From: Segatella copri
Lineage (GTDB): Bacteria; Bacteroidota; Bacteroidia; Bacteroidales; Bacteroidaceae
NCBI RefSeq assembly: GCF_009494395.1
Contig: NZ_VZCB01000079.1
Location: 124,001 to 188,000, forward strand
Direction: 5' to 3'
DNA: 64,000 nt
Position 1 is the first letter of the stretch, and every line of letters starts with the position of its first letter. Of this stretch, positions 51,926 through 59,915 are shown in pieces. Below the pieces are notes generated by a model that saw nothing but the letters and a program-made list of their open reading frames with translations, did no database searches and was not told the DNA's origin. The position numbers and the translations under genes are program-made.

Positions 51926-52034
51926 ACCTATTTATATTATAATTTATTATTTAATCTTTTTACTTCCTTAAGTTACAACGCTTTTCCGCCCTCCGGCGAA
52001 AACTAAGAAACGCCTCTAAGTTTTAAAGGCGCTG

Positions 52035-52042
52035 CAAAATTA
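52035..52042 (-). promoter_or_regulatory. -7 box for the efflux operon
   Basis: TAATTTTG on the minus strand (plus CAAAATTA). The leader of about 100 bases can form a hairpin (CGCCT at about 52013 with AGGCG at about 52027). No repressor gene is adjacent. Confidence 0.45.
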
Positions 52043-52057
52043 CTAATAATAAACGAA

Positions 52058-52080
52058 TAACGGCTCGCATGGAGCCGTTA
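52058..52080 (-). terminator. Terminator after cca
   Basis: A perfect 9-bp stem TAACGGCTC (52058-52066) with GAGCCGTTA (52072-52080) and a 5-base loop. The downstream minus-strand T-tract is weak. Confidence 0.65.
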
Positions 52081-52098
52081 TTTAACAAAAATTATTCT

Positions 52099-53541
52099 CT
52101 ATTTTAAGTTTTCTGCATTTACAAGTCCCATCTCCTGTGCCTTCTTCATCAAAAGCTCCATCAATGGTTCCCGCTCGTTAGCCACTTTATTGTCCAGTAC
52201 AGCATCCTTAAGATACTGCTTCAAGGTACCGACCTCGCGACATGGAGTAAGGTGGAACATCTCCATAATCTCATTGCCATCGATACATGGCTGGAGCAGA
52301 CGTTTGTAATCACGTTCCTGCAAATCAACAAGTTTCTCGCGCACCATCTTGAAATTATCCAGGAAACGCTGCTTGCGAACCTGGTTCTTGCTGGTTATAT
52401 CTGCTTCGCAGAGGGTCATCAGATCGTTGATATCATCGCCAGCATCATTCAGCAGACGGCGAACGGCGCTATCCGTCACCTCTTCATCAGCAATCACAAT
52501 CGGACGCATGTGGAGTTCCACCAGCTTCTGTACATACTTCATCTTTGCATCCATCGGCAGTTTCATACGGCGGAAGATGTTCGGAATCATCTTGGCGCCT
52601 ATGATATTATGGCTATGGAAGGTCCAACCGATGCTGTTATCCCATCGCTTGCTTTTCGGTTTGCCGATATCATGGAAGAGTGCCGCCCAACGAAGCCAGA
52701 GATTATCAGAATGCTTGCATACATTCTCAAGCACCTCCATCGTATGGTCATAATTGTTCTTATGCGCTCTTCCGTTCCGTGTTTCCACCTTATCCATCAC
52801 TACCAGTTCCGGCAGGATGAGGTCAAGCAGACCTGTATCCTTCAAATAATAAAATCCACTGCTAGGATGCTTAGAGAGCATAATCTTGTTCATCTCGTCA
52901 CAGATGCGCTCGGCACTGATGATCTTCAGGCGCTCGGCATTACGGGAGAGAGCATCATAGGTCTCATCTTCTATCTGGAAATTGAGCTGAGTGGCAAAAC
53001 GCACACAACGCATCATACGGAGCGGGTCATCAGAGAAGGTAATATCTGGGTCGAGAGGAGTGGCAATAATACCATCTTCCATATCATAAACGCCATCGAA
53101 CGGATCTACAAGTTCACCGAATCGCTTTTTATTCAAGCAGATAGCCATTGCATTGATAGTGAAATCCCGGCGGTTCTGATCATCCTCCAGAGTTCCATCT
53201 TCCACAATAGGCTTTCTGGAATCATGGTTATAGCTCTCCTTACGGGCTCCCACAAACTCCACTTCCATATCATGATACTTCACCTGAGCAGTTCCGAAAT
53301 TCCGGAACACAGAGAGATATGCATTCTTTCCGAGCAATGTTTTCAAGGCAGAAGCTACCTCAATACCACTACCCACCACAACGACATCTATATCATTGGA
53401 AGGTCGCTCCAAGAACAAATCACGCACATATCCACCAACCACATAACATTCCACAGCCAACGAATCCGCTACCTCTGAAATCTTATGAAATATATCCTTA
53501 TCCAGTATTTGTGCCAGTTCGGCATTGGTCAAATTTCTCAT
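52099..53541 (-). CDS. cca: CCA tRNA nucleotidyltransferase with HD domain
   Basis: A 480-residue enzyme that adds or repairs the 3' CCA of tRNAs. The ATG at 53541 (MRNLTNAELAQILDKDIF) is chosen because the promoter at 53563 lies inside the longer open frame that begins at 53592. The nucleotidyltransferase motif is VVGGYVRDLFLERPSNDIDVVVVG, with the second part DRRDF-like as QNRRDFTINAMA. ADPLRMMR-type motif appears as SDDPLRMMRCVRFATQL. An HD phosphohydrolase domain has RAALFHDIGKPKSK. The C-terminal region ends MKKAQEMGLV. It is monocistronic. Confidence 0.95.
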   Translation of the reverse strand: MRNLTNAELAQILDKDIFHKISEVADSLAVECYVVGGYVRDLFLERPSNDIDVVVVGSGIEVASALKTLLGKNAYLSVFRNFGTAQVKYHDMEVEFVGARKESYNHDSRKPIVEDGTLEDDQNRRDFTINAMAICLNKKRFGELVDPFDGVYDMEDGIIATPLDPDITFSDDPLRMMRCVRFATQLNFQIEDETYDALSRNAERLKIISAERICDEMNKIMLSKHPSSGFYYLKDTGLLDLILPELVVMDKVETRNGRAHKNNYDHTMEVLENVCKHSDNLWLRWAALFHDIGKPKSKRWDNSIGWTFHSHNIIGAKMIPNIFRRMKLPMDAKMKYVQKLVELHMRPIVIADEEVTDSAVRRLLNDAGDDINDLMTLCEADITSKNQVRKQRFLDNFKMVREKLVDLQERDYKRLLQPCIDGNEIMEMFHLTPCREVGTLKQYLKDAVLDNKVANEREPLMELLMKKAQEMGLVNAENLK

Positions 53542-53562
53542 ACTCTTTTTTCTTTCGGGGTG

Positions 53563-53570
53563 CAAAGTTA
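53563..53570 (-). promoter_or_regulatory. -7 box for cca
   Basis: TAACTTTG on the minus strand (plus CAAAGTTA), 22 bases above the cca ATG. It is the nearest of three similar elements in this gap (others at about 53645 and 53721). Confidence 0.6.
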
Positions 53571-53634
53571 CTGCAAATCGAAGACAATACAAAATAAAAA
53601 AAGATTTTTTTTGTTTTTATTGTTGAGATGCCGC

Positions 53635-53729
53635 GTAACTTATCAAAAGTTACTGCAAAATGAGCGAAAAACAAAATAAATTGCGATTTATTTTTTCTTC
53701 CGAATGCAGCGTAACTTATCCAAAGTTAC
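53635..53729. repeat. Two copies of a 19-bp palindrome, 76 bp apart, in a promoter repeat
   Basis: GTAACTT-ATCAA-AAGTTAC at 53635-53653 and GTAACTT-ATCCA-AAGTTAC at 53711-53729, both with perfect 7-base arms. Each is followed by CTGCAAA, a variable stretch and ACAAAATAA. The same block without the left arm lies at the cca promoter (53563). They could be operators or decayed promoter duplications. Confidence 0.65.
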
Positions 53730-53782
53730 TGCAAATTATGTAAAATACAAAATAATTATTTGGCTATTTCATAATAAATGCG

Positions 53783-53790
53783 TAAATTTG
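53783..53790 (+). promoter_or_regulatory. -7 box for the DUF1599-doxX-tpiA operon
   Basis: TAAATTTG followed by CACC, 21 bases before the chosen ATG at 53811. An upstream in-frame ATG (53778) precedes this box, so it is unlikely to be used. Confidence 0.55.
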
Positions 53791-53810
53791 CACCGAATTT
53801 CGAAATTATT

Positions 53811-54356
53811 ATGGCAGATTTATTAAAAACAGAACAGCAGTTTAAGGCTGTCATGGGTGAATGCAGGGCATTATTTGAGAAGAAGCTTCATGATTATGGA
53901 GCCTCTTGGAGAATCTTGCGCCCTTCTTCTCTGACAGACCAGCTCTATATCAAGGCTAAGCGTATCCGCTCGCTCGAAATCAAGAAAGAATCTTTGGTTG
54001 GCGAAGGCATACGTCCGGAATTCATCGCCCTTATTAATTATGGTATTGTGGGACTCATCCAGCTGGAAAAACCATTCGTGGATGAAGTAGACATGACGCC
54101 AGAAGAGGCAATGAAGTTATATGACCTCCATGCACAGGAAGCATTGGAACTGATGCTCAGGAAGAACCATGACTATGACGAGGCTTGGCGTTCGATGAGA
54201 GTCAGCAGCTATACCGATTTCATCCTTACCAAGATTCAGCGCGTAAAGGAAATAGAAGATATCGCTGGTGCCACGCTCGTGTCAGAAGGCATTGATGCCA
54301 ACTATATGGACATCATCAACTATGCCGTGTTTGGAGCCATCAAGATGAGCGAATAA
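53811..54356 (+). CDS. DUF1599 protein (nucleotide modification associated domain 1)
   Basis: A 181-residue soluble protein made of two similar halves: FKAVMGECRALFEKKLHDYGASWRILRPSSLTDQLYIKAKRIRSLE (in two parts) and later LMLRKNHDYDEAWRSMRVSSYTDFILTKIQRVKEIE. The repeated K-x-H/N-D-Y-x-x-x-W-R-x-x-R-x-S-S is the DUF1599 signature. The family has been linked to modified-nucleotide systems in phages by computational work, but chromosomal Bacteroidetes copies have no assigned role. The gene begins the operon and is 19 bases ahead of the DoxX-like gene. Confidence 0.9.
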   Translation: MADLLKTEQQFKAVMGECRALFEKKLHDYGASWRILRPSSLTDQLYIKAKRIRSLEIKKESLVGEGIRPEFIALINYGIVGLIQLEKPFVDEVDMTPEEAMKLYDLHAQEALELMLRKNHDYDEAWRSMRVSSYTDFILTKIQRVKEIEDIAGATLVSEGIDANYMDIINYAVFGAIKMSE

Positions 54357-54375
54357 GGGTAAATGAATAATTCAA

Positions 54376-56466
54376 ATGGAGAATAAGGCTACTCATATCT
54401 TAACCAAGATTGCGGTGAATATCGGGCGATTGCTCATGGCGACAACCTTCATATTCTCAGGATTCGTGAAGGGAATGGACCCATTGGGTACGCAATACAA
54501 GATAACCGACTATCTGGAAGCACTGCATATTGACTGGATATTCCCCTCATGGAGTACACTTGGCATGTCGGTTCTGCTAGGAATGATAGAGTTTGCCATC
54601 GGTATTTTCCTGCTGTTTGCCATCCATAGGAGGCAGGTCAGCCGGATTACTCTGTTCATCATGAGCGTGATGACGCTGATTACTTTATGGATAGTCATCG
54701 CAGACCCTGTAAAAGACTGCGGATGCTTCGGTGATGCCATTATCCTATCGAATACAGAGACTTTCATCAAGAACATCATCCTCCTGGCGATAGCTCTCTT
54801 ATTGTGGAGAAAGCCGTTTGAAATGAAACGACTGATATCAAAGCCGACTCAATGGATCGTAATCAATTATACGTTCATCTTCTCTATCTGCGTAAGCTTA
54901 TGGAGTCTTTGGACACTTCCACAATTCGACTTCCGCCCATATCATATCGGTGCCAACATCGCTAAAGGGATGGAAATACCAAAGGGAGCCAAACAGCCTA
55001 AGTTTGATACGACCTTCATTCTGGAAAAGAACGGAGAGCGAAAGGAGTTCACGATAGACAACTACCCAGACTCTACCTGGACATTCATCGACAGTAAGAC
55101 GGTACAGACAGAAGAGGGATATGTGCCTCCTATCCACGATTTCAGTATCGAAGACACTCAGACGGGTCTAGACATCACCCAAGAGGTGATCCATCGTAAG
55201 GGATACACCTTCATCTTGGTTTCGCCCCATCTGGAATTTGCCGATGATGCCAACTTTGGGAACATCGATGAGATCTATGAATACGCCAATGATCATGGCT
55301 ACAAGTTCATCTGCCTTACGGCAAGTACCGAAAAAGGTATCAAGCACTGGCAAGACATCACAGGCGCAGAGTATCCGTTCTATCTCACTGACGAGACCAC
55401 GCTGAAGACTGTGATCCGCAGCAATCCGGGTCTGCTCTTGCTGAAAGACGGAACCATTATCCAGAAATGGAGCCACAATGATCTCCCAAATATGACAGAG
55501 ATAGCAGGCAAGCCGCTGGAGCAGACAGAGATAGGCAAGATGCCGGAAGTAAGTGCAGCCAAGAAGATAGCAGGCATGGTTTCATGGTTCGTCATACCAT
55601 TGGTATTACTCACCATCGCCGACAGGCTCTGGGCTTGGGGCGCATGGATTAGAAAGAAAGAGAATTCAAACAGAATATTATCAACTTTTAAAAAGAAAAG
55701 AAAAATGAGAAAGAAAATTGTAGCAGGTAACTGGAAAATGAACATGAACCTGCAGGACGGTGTTGCTCTCGCTAAGGAGATCAACGAGGCATTGGTAGCA
55801 GACAAGCCAAACTGCGACGTAGTAATCTGTACTCCATTCATCCACTTGGCTTCTGTAGCTCAGGTTTTGGATTCAAAGATTGTAGGTCTCGGTGCAGAGA
55901 ACTGCGCAGACAAGGCTAAGGGTGCTTTCACAGGTGAGGTTTCAGCTGAGATGGTAAAGAGCACAGGTGCTCAGTACGTTATCCTCGGCCACTCAGAGCG
56001 TCGTCAGTACTATGGCGAGACAGCAGAGATCTTGAAGGAGAAGGTAGAGTTGGCTTTGGCTAACGGTTTGAAGGTCATCTTCTGCTGCGGTGAGACTCTC
56101 GAGGAGCGTGAGGCAGAGAAGCAGAACGAGGTTGTTAAGGCTGAGTTGGAGGGTTCAGTATTCCACTTGAGCGCTGAGGCTTGGAAGAACATCATCCTTG
56201 CTTACGAGCCAATCTGGGCTATCGGTACAGGTAAGACTGCTACTTCTGACCAGGCTGAGGAGATGTTGGCATACATCCGCTCTATCGTAGCTGAGAAGTA
56301 TGGCAACGAGGCTGCTGAGGAGACATCAATCCTCTACGGTGGTAGCTGCAAGGCTAGCAACGCACCTGAGCTCTTCGCTAAGCCAAACATCGACGGTGGC
56401 TTGATTGGTGGTGCTTCTTTGAAGGCTGCTGATTTCAAGGGTATCATCGACGCTTGGAAGAAGTAA
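54376..56466 (+). CDS. DoxX/thioredoxin-like membrane protein joined in frame to triosephosphate isomerase
   Basis: One uninterrupted 696-codon frame. Residues 1-160 have four helices of the DoxX/MauE type with a DCGCFGDA motif (Cys115, Cys117). A fifth helix follows at about 165-185. About 195-400 is a periplasmic region with a thioredoxin-like part ([13 protein letters not shown] ... [18 protein letters not shown]) lacking a CxxC. A sixth helix covers about 408-425. Residues 426-443 are a basic, A/T-rich linker. From residue 444 on it is a complete TpiA. No stop separates the parts. Either the organism makes a membrane-tethered fusion, or a stop codon was lost and TpiA is still made from its own ATG at 55705. 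The linker's base composition and the A-rich stretch before that ATG look like an old intergenic region. Confidence 0.85.
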   Translation: MENKATHILTKIAVNIGRLLMATTFIFSGFVKGMDPLGTQYKITDYLEALHIDWIFPSWSTLGMSVLLGMIEFAIGIFLLFAIHRRQVSRITLFIMSVMTLITLWIVIADPVKDCGCFGDAIILSNTETFIKNIILLAIALLLWRKPFEMKRLISKPTQWIVINYTFIFSICVSLWSLWTLPQFDFRPYHIGANIAKGMEIPKGAKQPKFDTTFILEKNGERKEFTIDNYPDSTWTFIDSKTVQTEEGYVPPIHDFSIEDTQTGLDITQEVIHRKGYTFILVSPHLEFADDANFGNIDEIYEYANDHGYKFICLTASTEKGIKHWQDITGAEYPFYLTDETTLKTVIRSNPGLLLLKDGTIIQKWSHNDLPNMTEIAGKPLEQTEIGKMPEVSAAKKIAGMVSWFVIPLVLLTIADRLWAWGAWIRKKENSNRILSTFKKKRKMRKKIVAGNWKMNMNLQDGVALAKEINEALVADKPNCDVVICTPFIHLASVAQVLDSKIVGLGAENCADKAKGAFTGEVSAEMVKSTGAQYVILGHSERRQYYGETAEILKEKVELALANGLKVIFCCGETLEEREAEKQNEVVKAELEGSVFHLSAEAWKNIILAYEPIWAIGTGKTATSDQAEEMLAYIRSIVAEKYGNEAAEETSILYGGSCKASNAPELFAKPNIDGGLIGGASLKAADFKGIIDAWKK
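55705..56466 (+). CDS. tpiA: Triosephosphate isomerase (internal start within the longer frame)
   Basis: TpiA interconverts dihydroxyacetone phosphate and glyceraldehyde 3-phosphate in glycolysis. From the ATG at 55705 it is 253 residues, the standard length. It begins [14 protein letters not shown] (catalytic Lys), then the His in [13 protein letters not shown], the catalytic Glu in [22 protein letters not shown], and [14 protein letters not shown] with GGLIGGASL. The strongly biased codon use from here on (many GCT, GAG, AAG, TTG) differs from the upstream part and fits a highly expressed gene translated by itself. AAAAAGAAAAGAAAA just before the ATG is a plausible A-rich initiation site. 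The hairpin at 56497 terminates it. Confidence 0.93.
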   Translation: MRKKIVAGNWKMNMNLQDGVALAKEINEALVADKPNCDVVICTPFIHLASVAQVLDSKIVGLGAENCADKAKGAFTGEVSAEMVKSTGAQYVILGHSERRQYYGETAEILKEKVELALANGLKVIFCCGETLEEREAEKQNEVVKAELEGSVFHLSAEAWKNIILAYEPIWAIGTGKTATSDQAEEMLAYIRSIVAEKYGNEAAEETSILYGGSCKASNAPELFAKPNIDGGLIGGASLKAADFKGIIDAWKK

Positions 56467-56496
56467 TTAATAAGTCTACAGACTTAATAAAAAATT

Positions 56497-56531
56497 GAAG
56501 GGATGTTTTCTAAGTGAAGAAGCATCCCTTC
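56497..56531 (+). terminator. Terminator after tpiA
   Basis: A 9-bp stem GAAGGGATG (56497-56505) with CATCCCTTC (56523-56531), then TTCATC. A shorter palindrome TAAGTCT-AC-AGACTTA precedes it at 56471-56486. It may be partial, since the SPOR gene follows closely. Confidence 0.65.
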
Positions 56532-56570
56532 TTCATCAAAACTACGATATTAATAATAAAAGGAATAGTC

Positions 56571-57245
56571 ATGAAACAATTCGTCACATTATTGATTATC
56601 ATCCTCAGTACAAGCATGACCGCTCATGCTCAAACTTACCTGGATCATCTGAAAGAGAAGAATCAGGGACAGGGTGTTGTGACCGTTCACCAAAGCAAGG
56701 CAATAGATGAATTGGTTAACGGAAAGAAGTTTACGCCCCAAGACGACAAGACCAAGACTACACCACAACCACAAAAGAACGGAACAGATACTCAGCAGAA
56801 GGGAGTAACTCCTACTACTCAGCACAAACAGGGTCCAGACTCATTAAAGAAGACTGAACCTCAGCGCCATGAGACAGCCAAAGAAGGTGTCCATGAAAGT
56901 AATGCGCAAAAATCAGAAACCCCAAAAGACGAAAAAGACAACACTGTTGTAGACATGCGCAAGAAAGTGATGCGCAAGAGCTATAAGGTTACAGGATATA
57001 GAGTACAGGTTTATGCCGGAGGCAATTCACGCAACGACCGTCTGAAAGCAGAACAGACTGGCAATACACTCAAGATGAAATTCCCGGAGCAGCCAGTATA
57101 TGTTCATTTCTACTCACCAAGATGGATTTGCCGCATGGGCAACTTCCGCAACCTTAACGATGCCCGGAAGGTATTGATTAAGGTAAAAGCACTTGGATAC
57201 AAGCAAGCCTGCCTCGTAAAGGGACAGATTAAAGTGCAGTATTAA
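56571..57245 (+). CDS. Secreted SPOR-domain protein
   Basis: A 224-residue protein. The start at 56571 (MKQFVTLLIIILSTSMTAHAQ) gives a clean signal peptide and follows AAAAGGAA. An upstream in-frame ATG (56514) lies inside the tpiA terminator and is unlikely. A Lys/Gln/Thr-rich low-complexity linker (about 50-130) precedes a C-terminal SPOR-like domain (about 140-224) with KVTGYRVQVYAGGNSRNDRLKAEQ and FYSPRWICRMGNFRNLNDARKVLIKVKALGYKQACLVKG. SPOR domains bind denuded peptidoglycan at septa. It probably acts in the periplasm at division sites. Confidence 0.92.
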   Translation: MKQFVTLLIIILSTSMTAHAQTYLDHLKEKNQGQGVVTVHQSKAIDELVNGKKFTPQDDKTKTTPQPQKNGTDTQQKGVTPTTQHKQGPDSLKKTEPQRHETAKEGVHESNAQKSETPKDEKDNTVVDMRKKVMRKSYKVTGYRVQVYAGGNSRNDRLKAEQTGNTLKMKFPEQPVYVHFYSPRWICRMGNFRNLNDARKVLIKVKALGYKQACLVKGQIKVQY

Positions 57246-57246
57246 A

Positions 57247-57336
57247 AAGTGAAGAGTGAAGAATGAAGAATGAAGAATTCAACAGCTTTACTAATCATAA
57301 AGTTCAATGTTCAAAGCTCAAAGTTCAAAGTAAATA
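57247..57336 (+). repeat. Composite intergenic repeat before folE
   Basis: A GTGAAGAGTGAAGAATGAAG-type run, then GAATTCAACAGC, CTAATCATAAAG, and TTCAAAG/CTCAAAG heptads ending GTAAATA. Near-copies lie at 62406-62491 and 62880-62951; a partial copy follows pnuC (14911-14947). Confidence 0.75.
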
Positions 57337-57340
57337 AGAT

Positions 57341-57934
57341 ATGAATCCAGAAACAGAATTTCGCGAGGGATTAGACGAACTCGCAGGACACTATAAAGAA
57401 GTATTGAAACTCTTAGGAGAAGATCCTGAACGTGAAGGTCTTGCGAAGACTCCGATGCGCGTAGCCAAAGCTATGCAGATATTGACTCGCGGCTACACAC
57501 AGGATGCTCATAAGGTATTGACTGATGCCTTGTTTGAGGAGAAATACAACCAGATGGTTATCGTTAAAGACATCGACTTCTTCTCGATGTGCGAGCACCA
57601 CATGCTGCCTTTCTACGGAAAAGTTCATGTAGCCTATATCCCAAACGGAAAGATTACCGGCCTCAGCAAGATTGCACGTGTGGTAGACATCTACAGTCAT
57701 CGTCTGCAGGTACAGGAGCGACTTACCCAACAGATTAAAGACTGCATCCAAGAGACATTGAATCCTCAGGGAGTGATGGTGGTCATTGAAGCCAAGCACA
57801 TGTGCATGCAGATGAGAGGTGTGGAGAAGCAGAATTCCATTACAACAACAAGTGACTACAGTGGCGTATTCAATTCCCTGAATACCCGCCAAGAGTTCAT
57901 GAGCTTGCTGAGAGGAGAAACAAAGAGAATCTAA
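57341..57934 (+). CDS. folE: GTP cyclohydrolase I
   Basis: A 197-residue zinc enzyme that makes dihydroneopterin triphosphate from GTP, the first step of folate synthesis. Landmarks: [19 protein letters not shown], the zinc ligands in [48 protein letters not shown], and the third ligand with [18 protein letters not shown]. Length is typical. It lies about 95 bases after the SPOR gene, separated by the composite repeat, and about 90 bases before xth. Confidence 0.97.
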   Translation: MNPETEFREGLDELAGHYKEVLKLLGEDPEREGLAKTPMRVAKAMQILTRGYTQDAHKVLTDALFEEKYNQMVIVKDIDFFSMCEHHMLPFYGKVHVAYIPNGKITGLSKIARVVDIYSHRLQVQERLTQQIKDCIQETLNPQGVMVVIEAKHMCMQMRGVEKQNSITTTSDYSGVFNSLNTRQEFMSLLRGETKRI

Positions 57935-58023
57935 TTATTATAATGATTAGTTATTAGTGATTATTGATTGGCATGAGAGTCTATTAGTAATCACTAATCA
58001 CTATAAAATAATCAATAAACACG

Positions 58024-58779
58024 ATGTTAAGGTTTATATCCTGGAATGTAAATGGCCTGCGCGCTTGCGTTGGCAAGGACTTCGAGAACCAGTTTAAGGC
58101 ACTCGATGCTGATTTTTTCTGCCTGCAGGAAACAAAAATGCAGGAAGGACAGCTCGATCTGACCTTTGAAGGCTACGAGAGTTATTGGAACTATGCAGAA
58201 AAGAAAGGATACTCAGGTACGGCCATCTATACCAAGCACAAGCCTTTGAGCGTAAGCTACGGTATGGGTGTGGAAGAACACGACAACGAAGGCCGCATCA
58301 TCACTCTGGAATATGAGCAGTTCTATCTCGTTACATGCTATACCCCAAACTCTCAGACAGAATTAAAGCGTCTGGATTATCGAATGACTTGGGAAGACGA
58401 TTTCCACAAGTTTCTGAAGGCTCTTGACGCCAAGAAGCCTGTTGTAATCTGTGGTGACCTGAATGTAGCTCACGAAGAAATCGATATCAAGAATCCGAAG
58501 ACCAACCGTCGCAATGCAGGTTTCACCGACGAGGAACGAGAAAAGATGACCATCCTCCTCAACGACGGCTTTACCGACAGTTTCCGTTATCTTCATCCGG
58601 AAGAAGTAACCTATTCGTGGTGGTCTTACCGCTTCAAGGCCCGTGAGAAGAACTCAGGTTGGCGTATCGACTACTTCCTGGTATCCGACAGCATCAAAGA
58701 CAGGATAACAGAAGCCAGGATTCATACAGAAATCATGGGCAGCGACCACTGTCCTGTAGAAGTTGATTTAGACATCTAA
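58024..58779 (+). CDS. xth: Exodeoxyribonuclease III (AP endonuclease)
   Basis: A 251-residue base-excision-repair nuclease. Landmarks: FISWNVNGLRA at the start, Glu36 in LQETKMQ, YSGTAIYTKHKPL, CYTPNSQTELKRLDYRMTWE, the active-site CGDLNVAHEEIDI, GWRIDYFLVSD, and the catalytic Asp-His in SDHCPVEVDL. Length is standard. It is the last gene of the plus-strand group that starts at DUF1599, and has a strong terminator at 58833. Confidence 0.97.
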   Translation: MLRFISWNVNGLRACVGKDFENQFKALDADFFCLQETKMQEGQLDLTFEGYESYWNYAEKKGYSGTAIYTKHKPLSVSYGMGVEEHDNEGRIITLEYEQFYLVTCYTPNSQTELKRLDYRMTWEDDFHKFLKALDAKKPVVICGDLNVAHEEIDIKNPKTNRRNAGFTDEEREKMTILLNDGFTDSFRYLHPEEVTYSWWSYRFKAREKNSGWRIDYFLVSDSIKDRITEARIHTEIMGSDHCPVEVDLDI

Positions 58780-58832
58780 TCAGATATCCCTAGACAGACA
58801 AAAGATTCAGATATCAAATACAAAGGCAAAAG

Positions 58833-58860
58833 AAGGGCTGGCGAGATTTCGCCAGCCCTT
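58833..58860 (+). terminator. Intrinsic terminator of xth
   Basis: A perfect 12-bp stem AAGGGCTGGCGA (58833-58844) with TCGCCAGCCCTT (58849-58860), 4-base loop, then TTTC. Confidence 0.88.
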
Positions 58861-58887
58861 TTCAGTTACGCACATATCAGAAAAAAG

Positions 58888-58923
58888 ATGGGGATGTACC
58901 TTCCTCACGGAAGCCATCCCCAT
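58888..58923 (-). terminator. Terminator of the small secreted protein gene
   Basis: Stem ATGGGGATG (58888-58896) with CATCCCCAT (58915-58923), and an inner TTCC/GGAA hairpin. On the minus strand it is followed by CTTTTTTC. Confidence 0.8.
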
Positions 58924-59011
58924 ATTGGTCATATCAACATAAAATTTTAATTTATATAAGAGAGATTTTCTTTTATTTCAATGAAGAAACCTTTTCTAAG
59001 GTTTACTTATC

Positions 59012-59518
59012 TTACAAGAGCTGCTGAATTTCTGAGAGATTTCTCTTTTCAGTAGAACCATCCTTGTAAGTAACCATGAAGTAATTGTGAATAGACTTAC
59101 CGTTCTTGAACTGAACGACAGCTACACCGCCTTCACGGAGCTGAAGAGTGAAGTAGCCCTCGCGCTTGCCATTGACATACTTGCCATGCCACTTCTCCTT
59201 GCCATTCTTATAGTAGGTAGTAACCTCACCATTGAAGATAGTATTGCGATCGTTACCGAGGTCTACGAAACTGTAGCCACCCTCAGCACGGAGATTACCA
59301 TTCATATAGAAGTCTTGGAATACATCCTTCTTATTGATGCCAGTGCCAGTAGTCATCAGCAGTCTGTAATAACTAGCCTGACCTGCACTAGCTACGTTAC
59401 TCATATTTTCTGCATAGTAAATAGTGTCAGCAACTACTGTTGCATTCTCTACGTGCTTGCGACCGAAAGCTGCTACAGTCATCAAAGCCATCAATGAGAA
59501 TAATATAACTCGTTTCAT
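59012..59518 (-). CDS. Small secreted protein with MORN/YwqK-like repeat
   Basis: A 168-residue protein with a signal peptide (MKRVILFSLMALMTVAAFG). The mature part is beta-rich. About residues 95-130 read FNGEVTTYYKNGKEKWHGKYVNGKREGYFTLQ (given here as the GEVTTYYKNGKEKWHGKY and VNGKREGYFTLQ parts), which resembles the MORN-like repeats of the YwqK family. Proteins of this type are often named 'toxin-antitoxin system YwqK family antitoxin' in databases, but no toxin gene is present here, so I do not use that name. The function is unknown. It is monocistronic (promoter 59571, terminator 58888). Confidence 0.78.
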   Translation of the reverse strand: MKRVILFSLMALMTVAAFGRKHVENATVVADTIYYAENMSNVASAGQASYYRLLMTTGTGINKKDVFQDFYMNGNLRAEGGYSFVDLGNDRNTIFNGEVTTYYKNGKEKWHGKYVNGKREGYFTLQLREGGVAVVQFKNGKSIHNYFMVTYKDGSTEKRNLSEIQQLL

Positions 59519-59570
59519 ATTCTTAATTTTTTAGATTGAATTTGTTGTTGTTTATTTCTTTTTTCTGGTG

Positions 59571-59578
59571 CAAAGATA
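59571..59578 (-). promoter_or_regulatory. -7 box for the small secreted protein gene
   Basis: TATCTTTG on the minus strand (plus CAAAGATA), 53 bases above the ATG at 59518. Confidence 0.6.
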
Positions 59579-59864
59579 CAATGAATTTCTCAATGTTGTA
59601 TATTCTCTTAACGCAATTTTATTTTATTTTTTACCCCAGTTTTACTTTTTCCGTGAAAACGTACACAGAATTACAATTTGTTATTTTCGCACCTCCAATT
59701 ACGCACTTTGAAAGTAGCTACAAGAAATAATACCCTATTTTACCCATCATCTCTTTACATATTGTAAACTCATTTATCATTTCATATCGTATAAAAGAAA
59801 CTTTTTTTTCATCAGAAACATAAACTTTTTCGCCCGTTTGCTAGCTTATGTTCATTTTATTTTG

Positions 59865-59872
59865 TACTTTTG
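59865..59872 (+). promoter_or_regulatory. -7 box for the metalloprotease lipoprotein gene
   Basis: TACTTTTG followed by CA, about 44 bases before the ATG at 59916. Confidence 0.6.
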
Positions 59873-59915
59873 CAGAAAATATATCATAAATTATATCATA
59901 TAATAAGGTACACGC

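Larger units (their letters stand above)
59519..59915. other. Divergent intergenic region
   Basis: This 397-base A/T-rich gap between two divergent genes holds a -7 box for each (59571 minus; 59865 plus). I see no open frame with family features, no strong hairpin and no structured RNA in the remainder. Confidence 0.6.

Noticed and set aside
52252..53478. Plus-strand open frame of 408 codons
   Set aside because: Fully antisense to cca, which has all its catalytic motifs; the composition is that of an antisense shadow.
53542..53592. N-terminal extension of Cca by 17 codons
   Set aside because: The promoter at 53563 lies inside it, so it would not be fully transcribed.
59012..59518. Antitoxin of a toxin-antitoxin pair (YwqK-like)
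   Set aside because: The protein is secreted, stands alone, and no toxin-like gene is beside it; only the repeat type is similar.
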